From Flavobacteriales bacterium UBA3477 (GTDB lineage Bacteria > Bacteroidota > Bacteroidia > Flavobacteriales > Schleiferiaceae): a DNA stretch of 25,690 nt. The number at the start of each line of letters is the position of its first letter. Position 1 is the stretch's first letter. A program made the position numbers and the translations under genes. Shown here in pieces: positions 16,928 through 23,631 of this stretch. The notes under the pieces were generated by a model, which had not been told where the DNA came from, did not search any database, and saw nothing but the letters and a program-made list of their open reading frames with translations. The stretch lies in NCBI GenBank assembly GCA_002378005.1, contig DFQY01000028.1, forward strand, positions 1 through 25,690, in the 5' to 3' direction.

Positions 16928-17977
16928 ATGCCTTACGTAGATTATATCATTGTTGGAGGAGGTATCTCAGGATCTGTGCTTAGCTACACGCTAATGAAGT
17001 ACGGCGCTAGCGTACATCTCTTTGATGTGCCTAATGAGAATATGAGCTCCAAGGTAGCGGCTGGACTTTGGAACCCTATCGTACTGAAACGCATGAAAAA
17101 GGTTTGGATGGCCGATGAAATGATGGAAGTCTTGCACGAAGTCTATCCGGACATGGAAGCTTGGACACATAAGTCCTTCTTCGAGCCTCTACCCTTACGT
17201 CGTGTTTTTCACAATCCAGGAGAGCAAAATACTTGGATGGAGCTATCAGATCAACAAAGCTTCGCCCCTTTTCTCCAAGACTCCATTGAGCCCACACCAT
17301 CAGGCATCATAGCCGAACACGGCAGTGGTTTAACCAAAGGCACAGGGCGACTTAAGGTGAACACTATGATGGCAGCAGTGCGCGACAAACTCAGGCAAAC
17401 GGATTCCTTTACGGAGGAATATTTTAACTGGAGAGTCGTTGAACCGCACAGTGAAGGCGTACAATATAAAGACCTCAAGGCACACGCGATTATTTCCTGT
17501 GAGGGCACGCATATGGCGCTGGGTTCAAGTCAGCTTAAGCAGCACGGCTTTTCTCCTGTTAAAGGGGAGCTTTTAACGGTACAATTAAATCGGGATCTAG
17601 GCAAGGAATGCATTCATCACGGACATTTCATGTTGGGCGAAGACGACCAGAAAGCCTCCATTGGTGCAACCTATGCCTGGGAGGGGTTCGAGGACGGTCC
17701 TACAACCAAAGCTAAAGAAGAACTTATCCGGCACATTGATAAAGTCTGGTCCGAGGATTACGAGGTCATTGATCACTACGCAGGTACACGACCTGCTACG
17801 AAGGATAGACGACCCATCATAGGACCCCACCCGGAGAAGGAGAACGTATGGCTCCTTAATGGCATGGGGTCTCGAGCAGTGCTAATGGTGCCTTATTTGG
17901 CACAAAACATGGCTGAACACTTGCTTTACGGAGTGCCTTTAATCAAGGAATGCGACCCCGCTCGATTTAAGAGCTAA
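16928..17977 (+). CDS. FAD-dependent oxidoreductase (DAO family)
   Basis: 349 residues, predicted cytoplasmic. The N-terminus YIIVGGGISGSVLSYTLMK holds the dinucleotide-binding GGGISG motif (10-15), followed by an acidic strand end at LFD. The DAO-family C-terminal FAD contact region is GTRPATKDRRPIIGPHPEKE followed by LLNGMGSRAVLMVPYLA. Substrate cannot be inferred. I recall a similar oxidoreductase gene next to gldN in other Flavobacteriia, but a terminator separates it from gldN here and it appears to have its own promoter. Its last four bases overlap the stop of the convergent DUF983 gene. Confidence 0.88.
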   Translation: MPYVDYIIVGGGISGSVLSYTLMKYGASVHLFDVPNENMSSKVAAGLWNPIVLKRMKKVWMADEMMEVLHEVYPDMEAWTHKSFFEPLPLRRVFHNPGEQNTWMELSDQQSFAPFLQDSIEPTPSGIIAEHGSGLTKGTGRLKVNTMMAAVRDKLRQTDSFTEEYFNWRVVEPHSEGVQYKDLKAHAIISCEGTHMALGSSQLKQHGFSPVKGELLTVQLNRDLGKECIHHGHFMLGEDDQKASIGATYAWEGFEDGPTTKAKEELIRHIDKVWSEDYEVIDHYAGTRPATKDRRPIIGPHPEKENVWLLNGMGSRAVLMVPYLAQNMAEHLLYGVPLIKECDPARFKS

Positions 17978-18375
17978 TTACTTCCTTTTTTTTGCCAGCG
18001 TTCGGCGGCATACTTGTCGTAGTGGACAAAGAGCGCAAGCCAAGTGGTGCGAGATAATCGGAACAAGAAAGGTCCAAGGATGACCAAAATGAATCCTAAA
18101 GCACTTACAGTAGGCCACATAGACCAGTCCATCCAAACGCCAAAAATGATATACACTACCACGAACAAAGCCACCGTATAGCCATAGCTTACATACATCG
18201 CGCCGTAATAGAAGTTCGGTTCAGGCTCGAAGTTTTGGTTACAGGTATCACAGCGCTGGTTAAAATCTGAAAGCTTTTTAAGGTGGTAGGGGTTACCATC
18301 GGGGTAAATATCTCCTTCCATACAACGCGGACACTTGCTCTTAGTGATGGCGTAAAATTTCGTGCCTTTTAACAT
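17974..18375 (-). CDS. DUF983-family zinc-ribbon membrane protein
   Basis: 133 residues. Two CxxC pairs (C15/C18 in CPRC and C42/C45 in CDTC) form a likely zinc ribbon. Two transmembrane helices follow (about 62-80 and 88-105), and the protein ends in a basic tail ending WQKKGSN. This is the layout of the DUF983 family, whose function is not established. The gene is convergent with the FAD oxidoreductase, sharing four bases at the stops, and divergent from the ABC-F gene across a 70-base intergenic region. Confidence 0.88.
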   Translation of the reverse strand: MLKGTKFYAITKSKCPRCMEGDIYPDGNPYHLKKLSDFNQRCDTCNQNFEPEPNFYYGAMYVSYGYTVALFVVVYIIFGVWMDWSMWPTVSALGFILVILGPFLFRLSRTTWLALFVHYDKYAAERWQKKGSN

Positions 18376-18432
18376 CTGGATTTATTGCTGATTTGCAGGG
18401 TAAAAATACAACGGTCGCGCGGGGGTTTTTGA

Positions 18433-18440
18433 TACTTTTG
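18433..18440 (+). promoter_or_regulatory. -7 promoter box almost abutting the ABC-F start codon
   Basis: TACTTTTG at 18433-18440 matches TAnnTTTG perfectly and ends five bases before the ATG at 18446. Initiation 4-7 bases after the box would give a leader of zero to two bases. There is no clear -33 TTG; the upstream segment is a GC-rich run (gcgcgggggt). Confidence 0.5.
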
Positions 18441-18445
18441 TCACA

Positions 18446-20407
18446 ATGGTAGTATCATTCAATAAGGCCTCGCTATTTTTTGGCGGAAGGGCCATCTTCA
18501 ACGAAATCAGTTTCCAAATCAACCCGGGCGATCGCATTGGTCTGGTGGGTCGGAATGGTGCGGGGAAATCTACCCTACTCAAACTCATTGCAGGCGACTA
18601 CTCCCTGGACGAGGGGAGTAAAAACATGGCGAAAGAGGTGCGCATAGGCTTCCTTCGTCAGGATTTAGCCATGGATATGGAAAAGTCAATCATGGAGATC
18701 GCCCGCAGCGCCTTTGACGAGATTATGCGCATCAGCGAGCGCATGGAGGAGATTAACAAAGAGTTTGAAGTTCGTACAGATTACGAGAGTGATTCTTATA
18801 CCCGATTAATCGAAGAATTAAGTCTACTCAGCGAGCGATTCGGCATCCTAGGCGGTGATAATCTTGACGAAAGCGTCGAGTTGGTGTTGAAGGGACTTGG
18901 ATTTACACAAGATACCTTCCATAATACACTCAACACGTTTTCGGGGGGATGGCGCATGAGGGCAGAATTGGCCCGATTACTTCTTCAAAAGCCAGACATA
19001 CTTCTTTTGGATGAGCCTACGAACCACTTGGATATTGAAAGTATCATGTGGTTGGAGCAACATTTGAGTGAGGGCAATCAAACCCTGATGGTGGTAAGTC
19101 ATGATCGGACTTTCTTAGATAATGTGACCACTCGCACCATTGAGGTTACCATGGGCAAGGCCTATGATTTCAATGCTCCGTACTCAAGGTATATGACTTT
19201 GAGGGAAGAGTTGCGTGAGAAACAATTAGCCACTGCTAAAAATCAAGAGCGAGAGATCAAGCAGACGGAGGAATTGATTGAACGGTTCCGCGCCAAGGCC
19301 AGTAAAGCCTCCTTTGCGCAGAGTTTAATCAAGAAACTCGACCGTATGGAGCGCATTGAGGTGGACGATATGGATACCTCAGCCATGCATTTCAAATTCC
19401 AGCCGGCGCCGCGAAGCGGAAAGGTGGTTGTGAAGGCTGAGGGCGTGAAAAAGTCCTATGGTGATTTACAGGTTTTGCGAGGCGTTGATTTGGAGGTGGA
19501 GCGCGGCGATCGCATGGCCTTCGTAGGACAGAACGGTCAGGGAAAATCTACCTTGGTGAAGGCCTTGCTGAAAGAGATTCCTGCGGATGGTTTAATGGAA
19601 TTGGGGCATAACGTCATGGTGGGCTATTTTGCCCAAGACCAAGCGGATGCTCTTGATGGCAGTAAAACAGCCTTACAGACCATCGAGGATGCCTCTCCTG
19701 AGGAAATGCGCAAGCATGCCCGCAGTATGTTGGGTGCCTTTATGTTTAGAGGCGAAGACGTCGATAAGAAGGTGAAAGTTTTGAGTGGTGGGGAGCGTGG
19801 CCGATTGGCACTTTGTAAGCTCCTGCTTAATCCCATCAATTTCTTGGTGATGGATGAGCCTACGAACCACTTGGACATGAACAGCAAGGACGTGCTCAAG
19901 CAGAGCCTTCAGGCCTTTGACGGTACACTGTTGGTGGTGAGCCACGACCGTGAGTTTTTGGAGGGGCTGGTGACCAAGACTATTGAGTTTAGAGACCACA
20001 AGGTCAAAACGATTTTGGGAGGTATTGAATACTATCTCGAGCAAAGAAAATTAGAATCGATGCGCGAGGTCGAGGCGAAATCGGCCCAAAAGAATGTTCA
20101 AAAAGCCAAAGAACAGGTTGCTAGAGGCTTGGATTACAAGGAGCGTAAGCAGCTGGAGAAAGATTTGGGTAGTGTGGTGCGGAAATTGGAGGAAGTTGAG
20201 CAAGAAATTGAGAACTTAGAGGAAGAAATAAACGCTTGGGAAGATCAGCTCGCCGATCCGCAAGAATGCAAGGCGCTCATGGCCGATGTAGATTTTTATC
20301 CCAAGTATGAAGAAAAAAAGTCCGTGATTAGCGGCAAAATGGAATTATGGGAGCAACTCAACGAAGAAAAAGAGGTCTTAGAATCGCAATTGTCGGAGGC
20401 CTCCTAA
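18446..20407 (+). CDS. ABC-F family ATPase (ribosome-associated type)
   Basis: 653 residues with two ABC domains in one chain and no membrane segments, the ABC-F layout; members act on ribosomes in translation or antibiotic protection. Domain 1 has Walker A GRNGAGKS (35-42), signature FSGGW (165-169) and Walker B with LLLDEPTNHLD. Domain 2 has GQNGQGKS (about 362-369), LSGGERGR and VMDEPTNHLD. The linker between them (about 245-300) is helical and charged, and the C-terminal ~110 residues form a Glu/Lys-rich coiled coil. I do not assign it to a specific subfamily. The start is fixed by the immediately following first beta-strand. The 3' 61 bases overlap the phosphatase gene. Confidence 0.95.
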   Translation: MVVSFNKASLFFGGRAIFNEISFQINPGDRIGLVGRNGAGKSTLLKLIAGDYSLDEGSKNMAKEVRIGFLRQDLAMDMEKSIMEIARSAFDEIMRISERMEEINKEFEVRTDYESDSYTRLIEELSLLSERFGILGGDNLDESVELVLKGLGFTQDTFHNTLNTFSGGWRMRAELARLLLQKPDILLLDEPTNHLDIESIMWLEQHLSEGNQTLMVVSHDRTFLDNVTTRTIEVTMGKAYDFNAPYSRYMTLREELREKQLATAKNQEREIKQTEELIERFRAKASKASFAQSLIKKLDRMERIEVDDMDTSAMHFKFQPAPRSGKVVVKAEGVKKSYGDLQVLRGVDLEVERGDRMAFVGQNGQGKSTLVKALLKEIPADGLMELGHNVMVGYFAQDQADALDGSKTALQTIEDASPEEMRKHARSMLGAFMFRGEDVDKKVKVLSGGERGRLALCKLLLNPINFLVMDEPTNHLDMNSKDVLKQSLQAFDGTLLVVSHDREFLEGLVTKTIEFRDHKVKTILGGIEYYLEQRKLESMREVEAKSAQKNVQKAKEQVARGLDYKERKQLEKDLGSVVRKLEEVEQEIENLEEEINAWEDQLADPQECKALMADVDFYPKYEEKKSVISGKMELWEQLNEEKEVLESQLSEAS

Positions 20408-21960
20408 GCGTAAACCTTTGGGCACAACCGAAGCTTGTCGTTCAAGTTGTGGTTGATCAGATGCGCGCAGAATACTTGCAGCGCTTTGACCACCAGTTTG
20501 CACCCGATGGTGGCTTCAGAATTTTACTGGACAGTGGCTTTTCATATTCCAATACGCATTATAACTACATACCCACGTACACAGGGCCTGGGCACGCGAG
20601 TATTTCTACCGGCACAACGCCTAAATACCACGGTGTGGTGGCAAACGATTGGTGGGACAACCGCACTGACAGAGAGGTCTATTGTGCACAGGATATGGAT
20701 GTTGAGCCGGTGGGCACGGTGGAGAGCTCGAGTAAGCGCTCCCCGAAAAACTTACGCGCGCTAACTTTTTCAGACGGTATTAAATTGTACACAAATAATA
20801 AAGGGAAGACCTATGGGGTAAGTATAAAAGACCGTGGGGCTATTTTCCCGGCAGGTCACATGGCAGACGGAGCCTTTTGGTTAGATGCTTCAATGCATTT
20901 TGTCTCATCATCTTATTATATGAAACAATTACCTGACTATGTGTATGACTTTAACGGACAGGAGTTCGCAATGAACGAAATGCGCCGTGGTTGGAGATTG
21001 GAATTATCATCTCGTAAATATGAGTTGAGCTTAGAAGATGAGAACCCATACGAGCCAAAATTAAACAGACAGAGTTCTAGTTTCCCATATGATTTAGAAT
21101 ATATGGTCAATGCTTCTAATAGTGCATTCAGGGAATCCGGACTGGAAAGACTCAAAATGACCCCTATCGGAAATGAAATGGTGTTGGAGATGGCCCTATT
21201 ACTGCTGAAGGAAGAAGATCTTGGGGACGATGAGTTCACGGACTTCTTGGGTGTGAGTTTCTCTTCGCCGGATTATGCAGGACATACTTGGGGCGTGCGT
21301 TCACGTGAGGTGCATGATATGTATTTAAAATTGGATGCCCAATTAGGCCAACTCATCAAAGCCCTCGACAAGAAAGTGGGTCGCGATCAGTACATCATCT
21401 ACCTCACCGCAGATCATGGAGCGAGTGAAAATCCTAATCACCTACGAAACTTTGGGTATGATGTGCGTAACTACGCTAATGCCGATGTAGTGGCCATGCT
21501 AAATGATACCATCGTCGAGGAGATGAATGTGGAAGTAAACTTGGAAAACGCTGTGGCGAAAATCATCAATCACCACCTGTACTTGAATGATTGGGCCAAG
21601 CCGTATGCGAAGGAGATTGCTAAAATCATCGAACAAGTAGATCCTTTTGTTCATGTCTATACTGCGGATGAAGTTCGCAGGCCGGGGAACGAGGAATTGG
21701 CCAAAAAGCTACACGAAGGATTTCAAACTAGGTTCGCCGGGGACCTACTCTTCCAGCTTCAACCGAATTGTATTTTTTATGGTTCGACGGGATCTACCCA
21801 TGGCACCGGATACACCTACGATACACATGTGCCTTTCTTAATGATGGGTGCGGGGGTAAACGCGGGAAGCAGCCACGAAATTATGCACATTACAGATGTG
21901 GTGGATAAGGTAGCGGAGAAGGCAAACTTGCCTTATGCGCCCAACAGCCTCATACATTAG
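20347..21960 (+). CDS. pafA: PafA-type alkaline phosphatase, periplasmic
   Basis: 537-residue phosphomonoesterase of the alkaline phosphatase superfamily. Every residue I know to matter in Chryseobacterium PafA has a counterpart. Zinc ligands are D37, D309, H313, D356, H357 and H494; the nucleophile is T79 (YTGPGHASISTG). N100, K161 and R163 (SIKDRGAI) contact phosphate in the monoesterase family. A signal peptide spans about residues 1-26 (basic RRKRGLR, hydrophobic IAIVGGLL, cleavage after NLWA). The ATG at 20347 lies inside the ABC-F gene, so the first 20 codons are dual-coding. That start is kept because a later start would destroy the signal peptide. No pho-type operator was recognised. 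Confidence 0.88.
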   Translation: MGATQRRKRGLRIAIVGGLLSVNLWAQPKLVVQVVVDQMRAEYLQRFDHQFAPDGGFRILLDSGFSYSNTHYNYIPTYTGPGHASISTGTTPKYHGVVANDWWDNRTDREVYCAQDMDVEPVGTVESSSKRSPKNLRALTFSDGIKLYTNNKGKTYGVSIKDRGAIFPAGHMADGAFWLDASMHFVSSSYYMKQLPDYVYDFNGQEFAMNEMRRGWRLELSSRKYELSLEDENPYEPKLNRQSSSFPYDLEYMVNASNSAFRESGLERLKMTPIGNEMVLEMALLLLKEEDLGDDEFTDFLGVSFSSPDYAGHTWGVRSREVHDMYLKLDAQLGQLIKALDKKVGRDQYIIYLTADHGASENPNHLRNFGYDVRNYANADVVAMLNDTIVEEMNVEVNLENAVAKIINHHLYLNDWAKPYAKEIAKIIEQVDPFVHVYTADEVRRPGNEELAKKLHEGFQTRFAGDLLFQLQPNCIFYGSTGSTHGTGYTYDTHVPFLMMGAGVNAGSSHEIMHITDVVDKVAEKANLPYAPNSLIH

Positions 21961-22011
21961 AAGCAAAGTCCCTATATTGGTGAGGAACAAACTCGCTAAA
22001 TAATTACACTT

Positions 22012-22251
22012 ATGAAAAAAGCCCTACTAATCTTAGGCGTAGGCTTTGCCCTAGCCTCGTGCGGAAATGCATTCTGTGATTGTGACCTTTACGAAGACGA
22101 TTACACTTGGGATGGATTTGAATATCAGCTAGACGCATCCAATTTAGTCGCTGAAGACACCTGTTTAGATGCAGGCATTCTCGATTCTGCTACTGCTGGT
22201 GGCGGTTCTACCCCATCCTACCTCACTGTATCAAGAGTTGAATGTCCGTAA
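22012..22251 (+). CDS. Small cysteine-containing lipoprotein, unknown function
   Basis: 79 residues. The N-terminus MKKALLILGVGFALASC is a lipoprotein signal with lipobox LASC, lipidated cysteine at 17. The mature part is short, acidic and has four further cysteines (C22, C24, C51, C78), an aromatic patch DDYTWDGFEYQLD, and ends Cys-Pro. I recognise no domain. The even number of remaining cysteines could form two disulfides after export. It stands alone 51 bases after the phosphatase gene and is closed by a strong terminator. Coding status is supported by the signal sequence and by that terminator 22 bases after the stop. Confidence 0.7.
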   Translation: MKKALLILGVGFALASCGNAFCDCDLYEDDYTWDGFEYQLDASNLVAEDTCLDAGILDSATAGGGSTPSYLTVSRVECP

Positions 22252-22267
22252 TGGCCTTCTAAGGAAT

Positions 22268-22300
22268 AAAAAAAAACCCGGCCATTGGCCGGGTTTCTTA
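22268..22300. terminator. Bidirectional terminator between the small lipoprotein and OmpA genes
   Basis: A perfect 10-bp stem, AAACCCGGCC (22274-22283) and GGCCGGGTTT (22287-22296), surrounds a three-base loop. A-runs on the left and T-rich sequence on the right let it act for both convergent genes. Confidence 0.92.
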
Positions 22301-22318
22301 TTCTATCTGAAAAAAATC

Positions 22319-23143
22319 TTATTTCAATCCTTCCTCAATCAACTTGTTGAATTCGTCCAACTTTGGCAATACAACGATACGCGTACGACGGTTCGCAGCG
22401 CGACCTTCACGAGTTTCGTTATTTGCCACTGGAACGTACTCACCACGACCTGCCGCAGTCATACGCTCTGGAGCGATTTCAAAGTCGTTCTGCAAAACGC
22501 GAACGATGTTAGTCGCACGAAGAGCACTTAGTTCCCAGTTGTCGCTAATACATTCTGTAGCGATTGGGTCAGTGTCAGTGTGACCTTCTACCAAGATCTC
22601 CAAGGTTGGTTTGGCTTGCATGATTTTAGCTACTTTACCAAGAACTGCTTGCGCATCCTTGCTAACATAAGCTGAACCTGGACGGAACATCAACTTATCG
22701 CTCAAGTTCACGTATACCACACCTTTCTCAACGCTGATCTGAACATCTTCGTCATTTAAATCACCCAACGCACCTTTCAATGAGTTTACGAGGGCGAAAG
22801 TAACACTGTCCTTGCGGTTTACAGCATCTTGCAAACGAGTGATCGTCATGTCCTTCTCGTTGATGCTTTCCAATGTTTTTTCCATGTTCTCAGCGTTGGT
22901 AGCGCTCATTGCAGTCAAATCACCCACTTGTTTTGCCAAGTTGTTTTTATCTGCCTTAAGTTCTGCCAACTGTTGTGCTTGAGCGTCCTTAGCTGCAAGT
23001 GCTGCGGCTAATTCCATTTTAGCATTGCTCAACTTATCAGAAGTTGCGTTCTGCAATTGTTCAAGCTCAACGTATTTCTGCTTACTTACACAGCTCGTCA
23101 ACGTGAACGCAGCTGCAAAAGCCATTACAAGTACCTTTTTCAT
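22319..23143 (-). CDS. OmpA-family peptidoglycan-binding lipoprotein
   Basis: 274 residues from the ATG at 23143. This start gives MKKVLVMAFAAAFTLTSC, a lipoprotein signal with lipidated cysteine at 18, preceded by an AAAGGA Shine-Dalgarno-like sequence. The longer frame reaching back to a TTG at 23194 would start at the promoter's -33 element and is rejected. Residues about 22-115 are Leu/Ala/Lys/Glu-rich with coiled-coil character. The C-terminal OmpA domain (about 140-262) has VEGHTDTDP and the peptidoglycan-binding helix NWELSALRA (202-210), then GRGEYVPVANN and RAANRRTRIVV. It probably tethers the outer membrane to peptidoglycan. Divergent from the cysteine-rich gene at 23246. Confidence 0.93.
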   Translation of the reverse strand: MKKVLVMAFAAAFTLTSCVSKQKYVELEQLQNATSDKLSNAKMELAAALAAKDAQAQQLAELKADKNNLAKQVGDLTAMSATNAENMEKTLESINEKDMTITRLQDAVNRKDSVTFALVNSLKGALGDLNDEDVQISVEKGVVYVNLSDKLMFRPGSAYVSKDAQAVLGKVAKIMQAKPTLEILVEGHTDTDPIATECISDNWELSALRATNIVRVLQNDFEIAPERMTAAGRGEYVPVANNETREGRAANRRTRIVVLPKLDEFNKLIEEGLK

Positions 23144-23165
23144 TTTGTATCCTTTGATTTGCCCA

Positions 23166-23194
23166 CAAAAATAAGAACATTTATGACCTTTCAA
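23166..23194 (-). promoter_or_regulatory. Promoter of the OmpA-family gene
   Basis: On the minus strand TTG (23192-23194) and a perfect -7 box TATTTTTG (23166-23173) are spaced by 18 bases. Transcription would start near 23160, about 17 bases before the ATG at 23143. Confidence 0.7.
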
Positions 23195-23207
23195 GGGGTT
23201 AACCCCT
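23194..23207. promoter_or_regulatory. 14-bp perfect palindrome in a divergent promoter region
   Basis: AGGGGTTAACCCCT is a perfect inverted repeat with no spacer. Its left edge touches the -33 TTG of the OmpA-gene promoter, and it lies 39 bases upstream of the ATG of the divergent cysteine-rich gene. It could be a repressor or activator site for one or both genes; chance cannot be excluded. Confidence 0.4.
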
Positions 23208-23245
23208 AGTTTTCATTAACTTCAAGCTCTTAAAACACAAAACCC

Positions 23246-23584
23246 ATGAAAAAATTTGTCCTTACCCTAAGCTTCTTTGCCTTCACCGTAGGTGCTAGCG
23301 CCCAAGAAAAGCCACAAAACGCTGAATCTAAGCACGTTTGTACTGAACAGTGTGATCACGGCGCCATGGCAAAGGCAGAGAAGAAATCTTGCTGCTCAGA
23401 GAAAGCTGGCGAAGCCAAAGCTTGTTCTGATAAGACAGAAACTGCCATGGTAGAGAAGAAATCTTGCTGCTCAGAAAAAGCAACGGCGAGCGCATCTTGC
23501 GCGGACAAGCCTAAGCAAACTGCTGCCGCTGGCGAGAAAAAAAGCTGTTGCAGTAAGCCTGCCGGAGCGGGAACGGAAAAATAA
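23246..23584 (+). CDS. Exported cysteine-rich repeat protein, putative metal-binding
   Basis: 112 residues, with a signal peptide cleaved about after residue 19 (GASA, then QEKPQ) and no lipobox. The mature part has ten cysteines. EKKSCCS occurs three times (residues 45-51, 70-76, 97-103), spaced 25 and 27 residues apart, with single-cysteine segments between (KACSDK, SASCADK) and an N-terminal HVCTEQCDHG cluster. The spacer is Lys/Ala/Glu-rich and probably unstructured. Vicinal cysteines plus histidines suggest binding of soft metals such as copper, zinc or cadmium; that is inference. It is divergent from the OmpA lipoprotein gene and ends at a very strong terminator. Confidence 0.8.
   Translation: MKKFVLTLSFFAFTVGASAQEKPQNAESKHVCTEQCDHGAMAKAEKKSCCSEKAGEAKACSDKTETAMVEKKSCCSEKATASASCADKPKQTAAAGEKKSCCSKPAGAGTEK
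23378..23559 (+). repeat. Internal coding repeats (EKKSCCS units)
   Basis: A 23-base unit at 23378-23400 recurs exactly at 23453-23475, a 75-base (25-codon) period. A diverged third copy with the same protein motif but different codons starts at 23534. The exact match of the first two copies, including synonymous positions, suggests a recent duplication, and the third an older one. Confidence 0.85.
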
Positions 23585-23598
23585 TTTTTCTTAAATCC

Positions 23599-23631
23599 AT
23601 AAAAAAGGCGCCCGATGGGCGCCTTTTTTAT
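23599..23631. terminator. Bidirectional terminator between the cysteine-rich and TlpA-like genes
   Basis: A 15-bp perfect stem, 23599-23613 with 23617-23631, has core GGCGCCC/GGGCGCC and a GAT loop, with A6 and T6 in the outer stem. It serves both convergent genes. The stop codon of the minus-strand gene (23628-23630) lies inside the T-run side. Confidence 0.95.

Noticed and set aside
17984..17993. T-run after the FAD oxidoreductase gene as a terminator
   Set aside because: No hairpin precedes it, and it encodes lysines of the DUF983 protein on the other strand.
23144..23194. TTG-initiated extension of the OmpA-family gene
   Set aside because: It would begin at the -33 element and bury the lipoprotein signal; the ATG at 23143 has a Shine-Dalgarno-like sequence.
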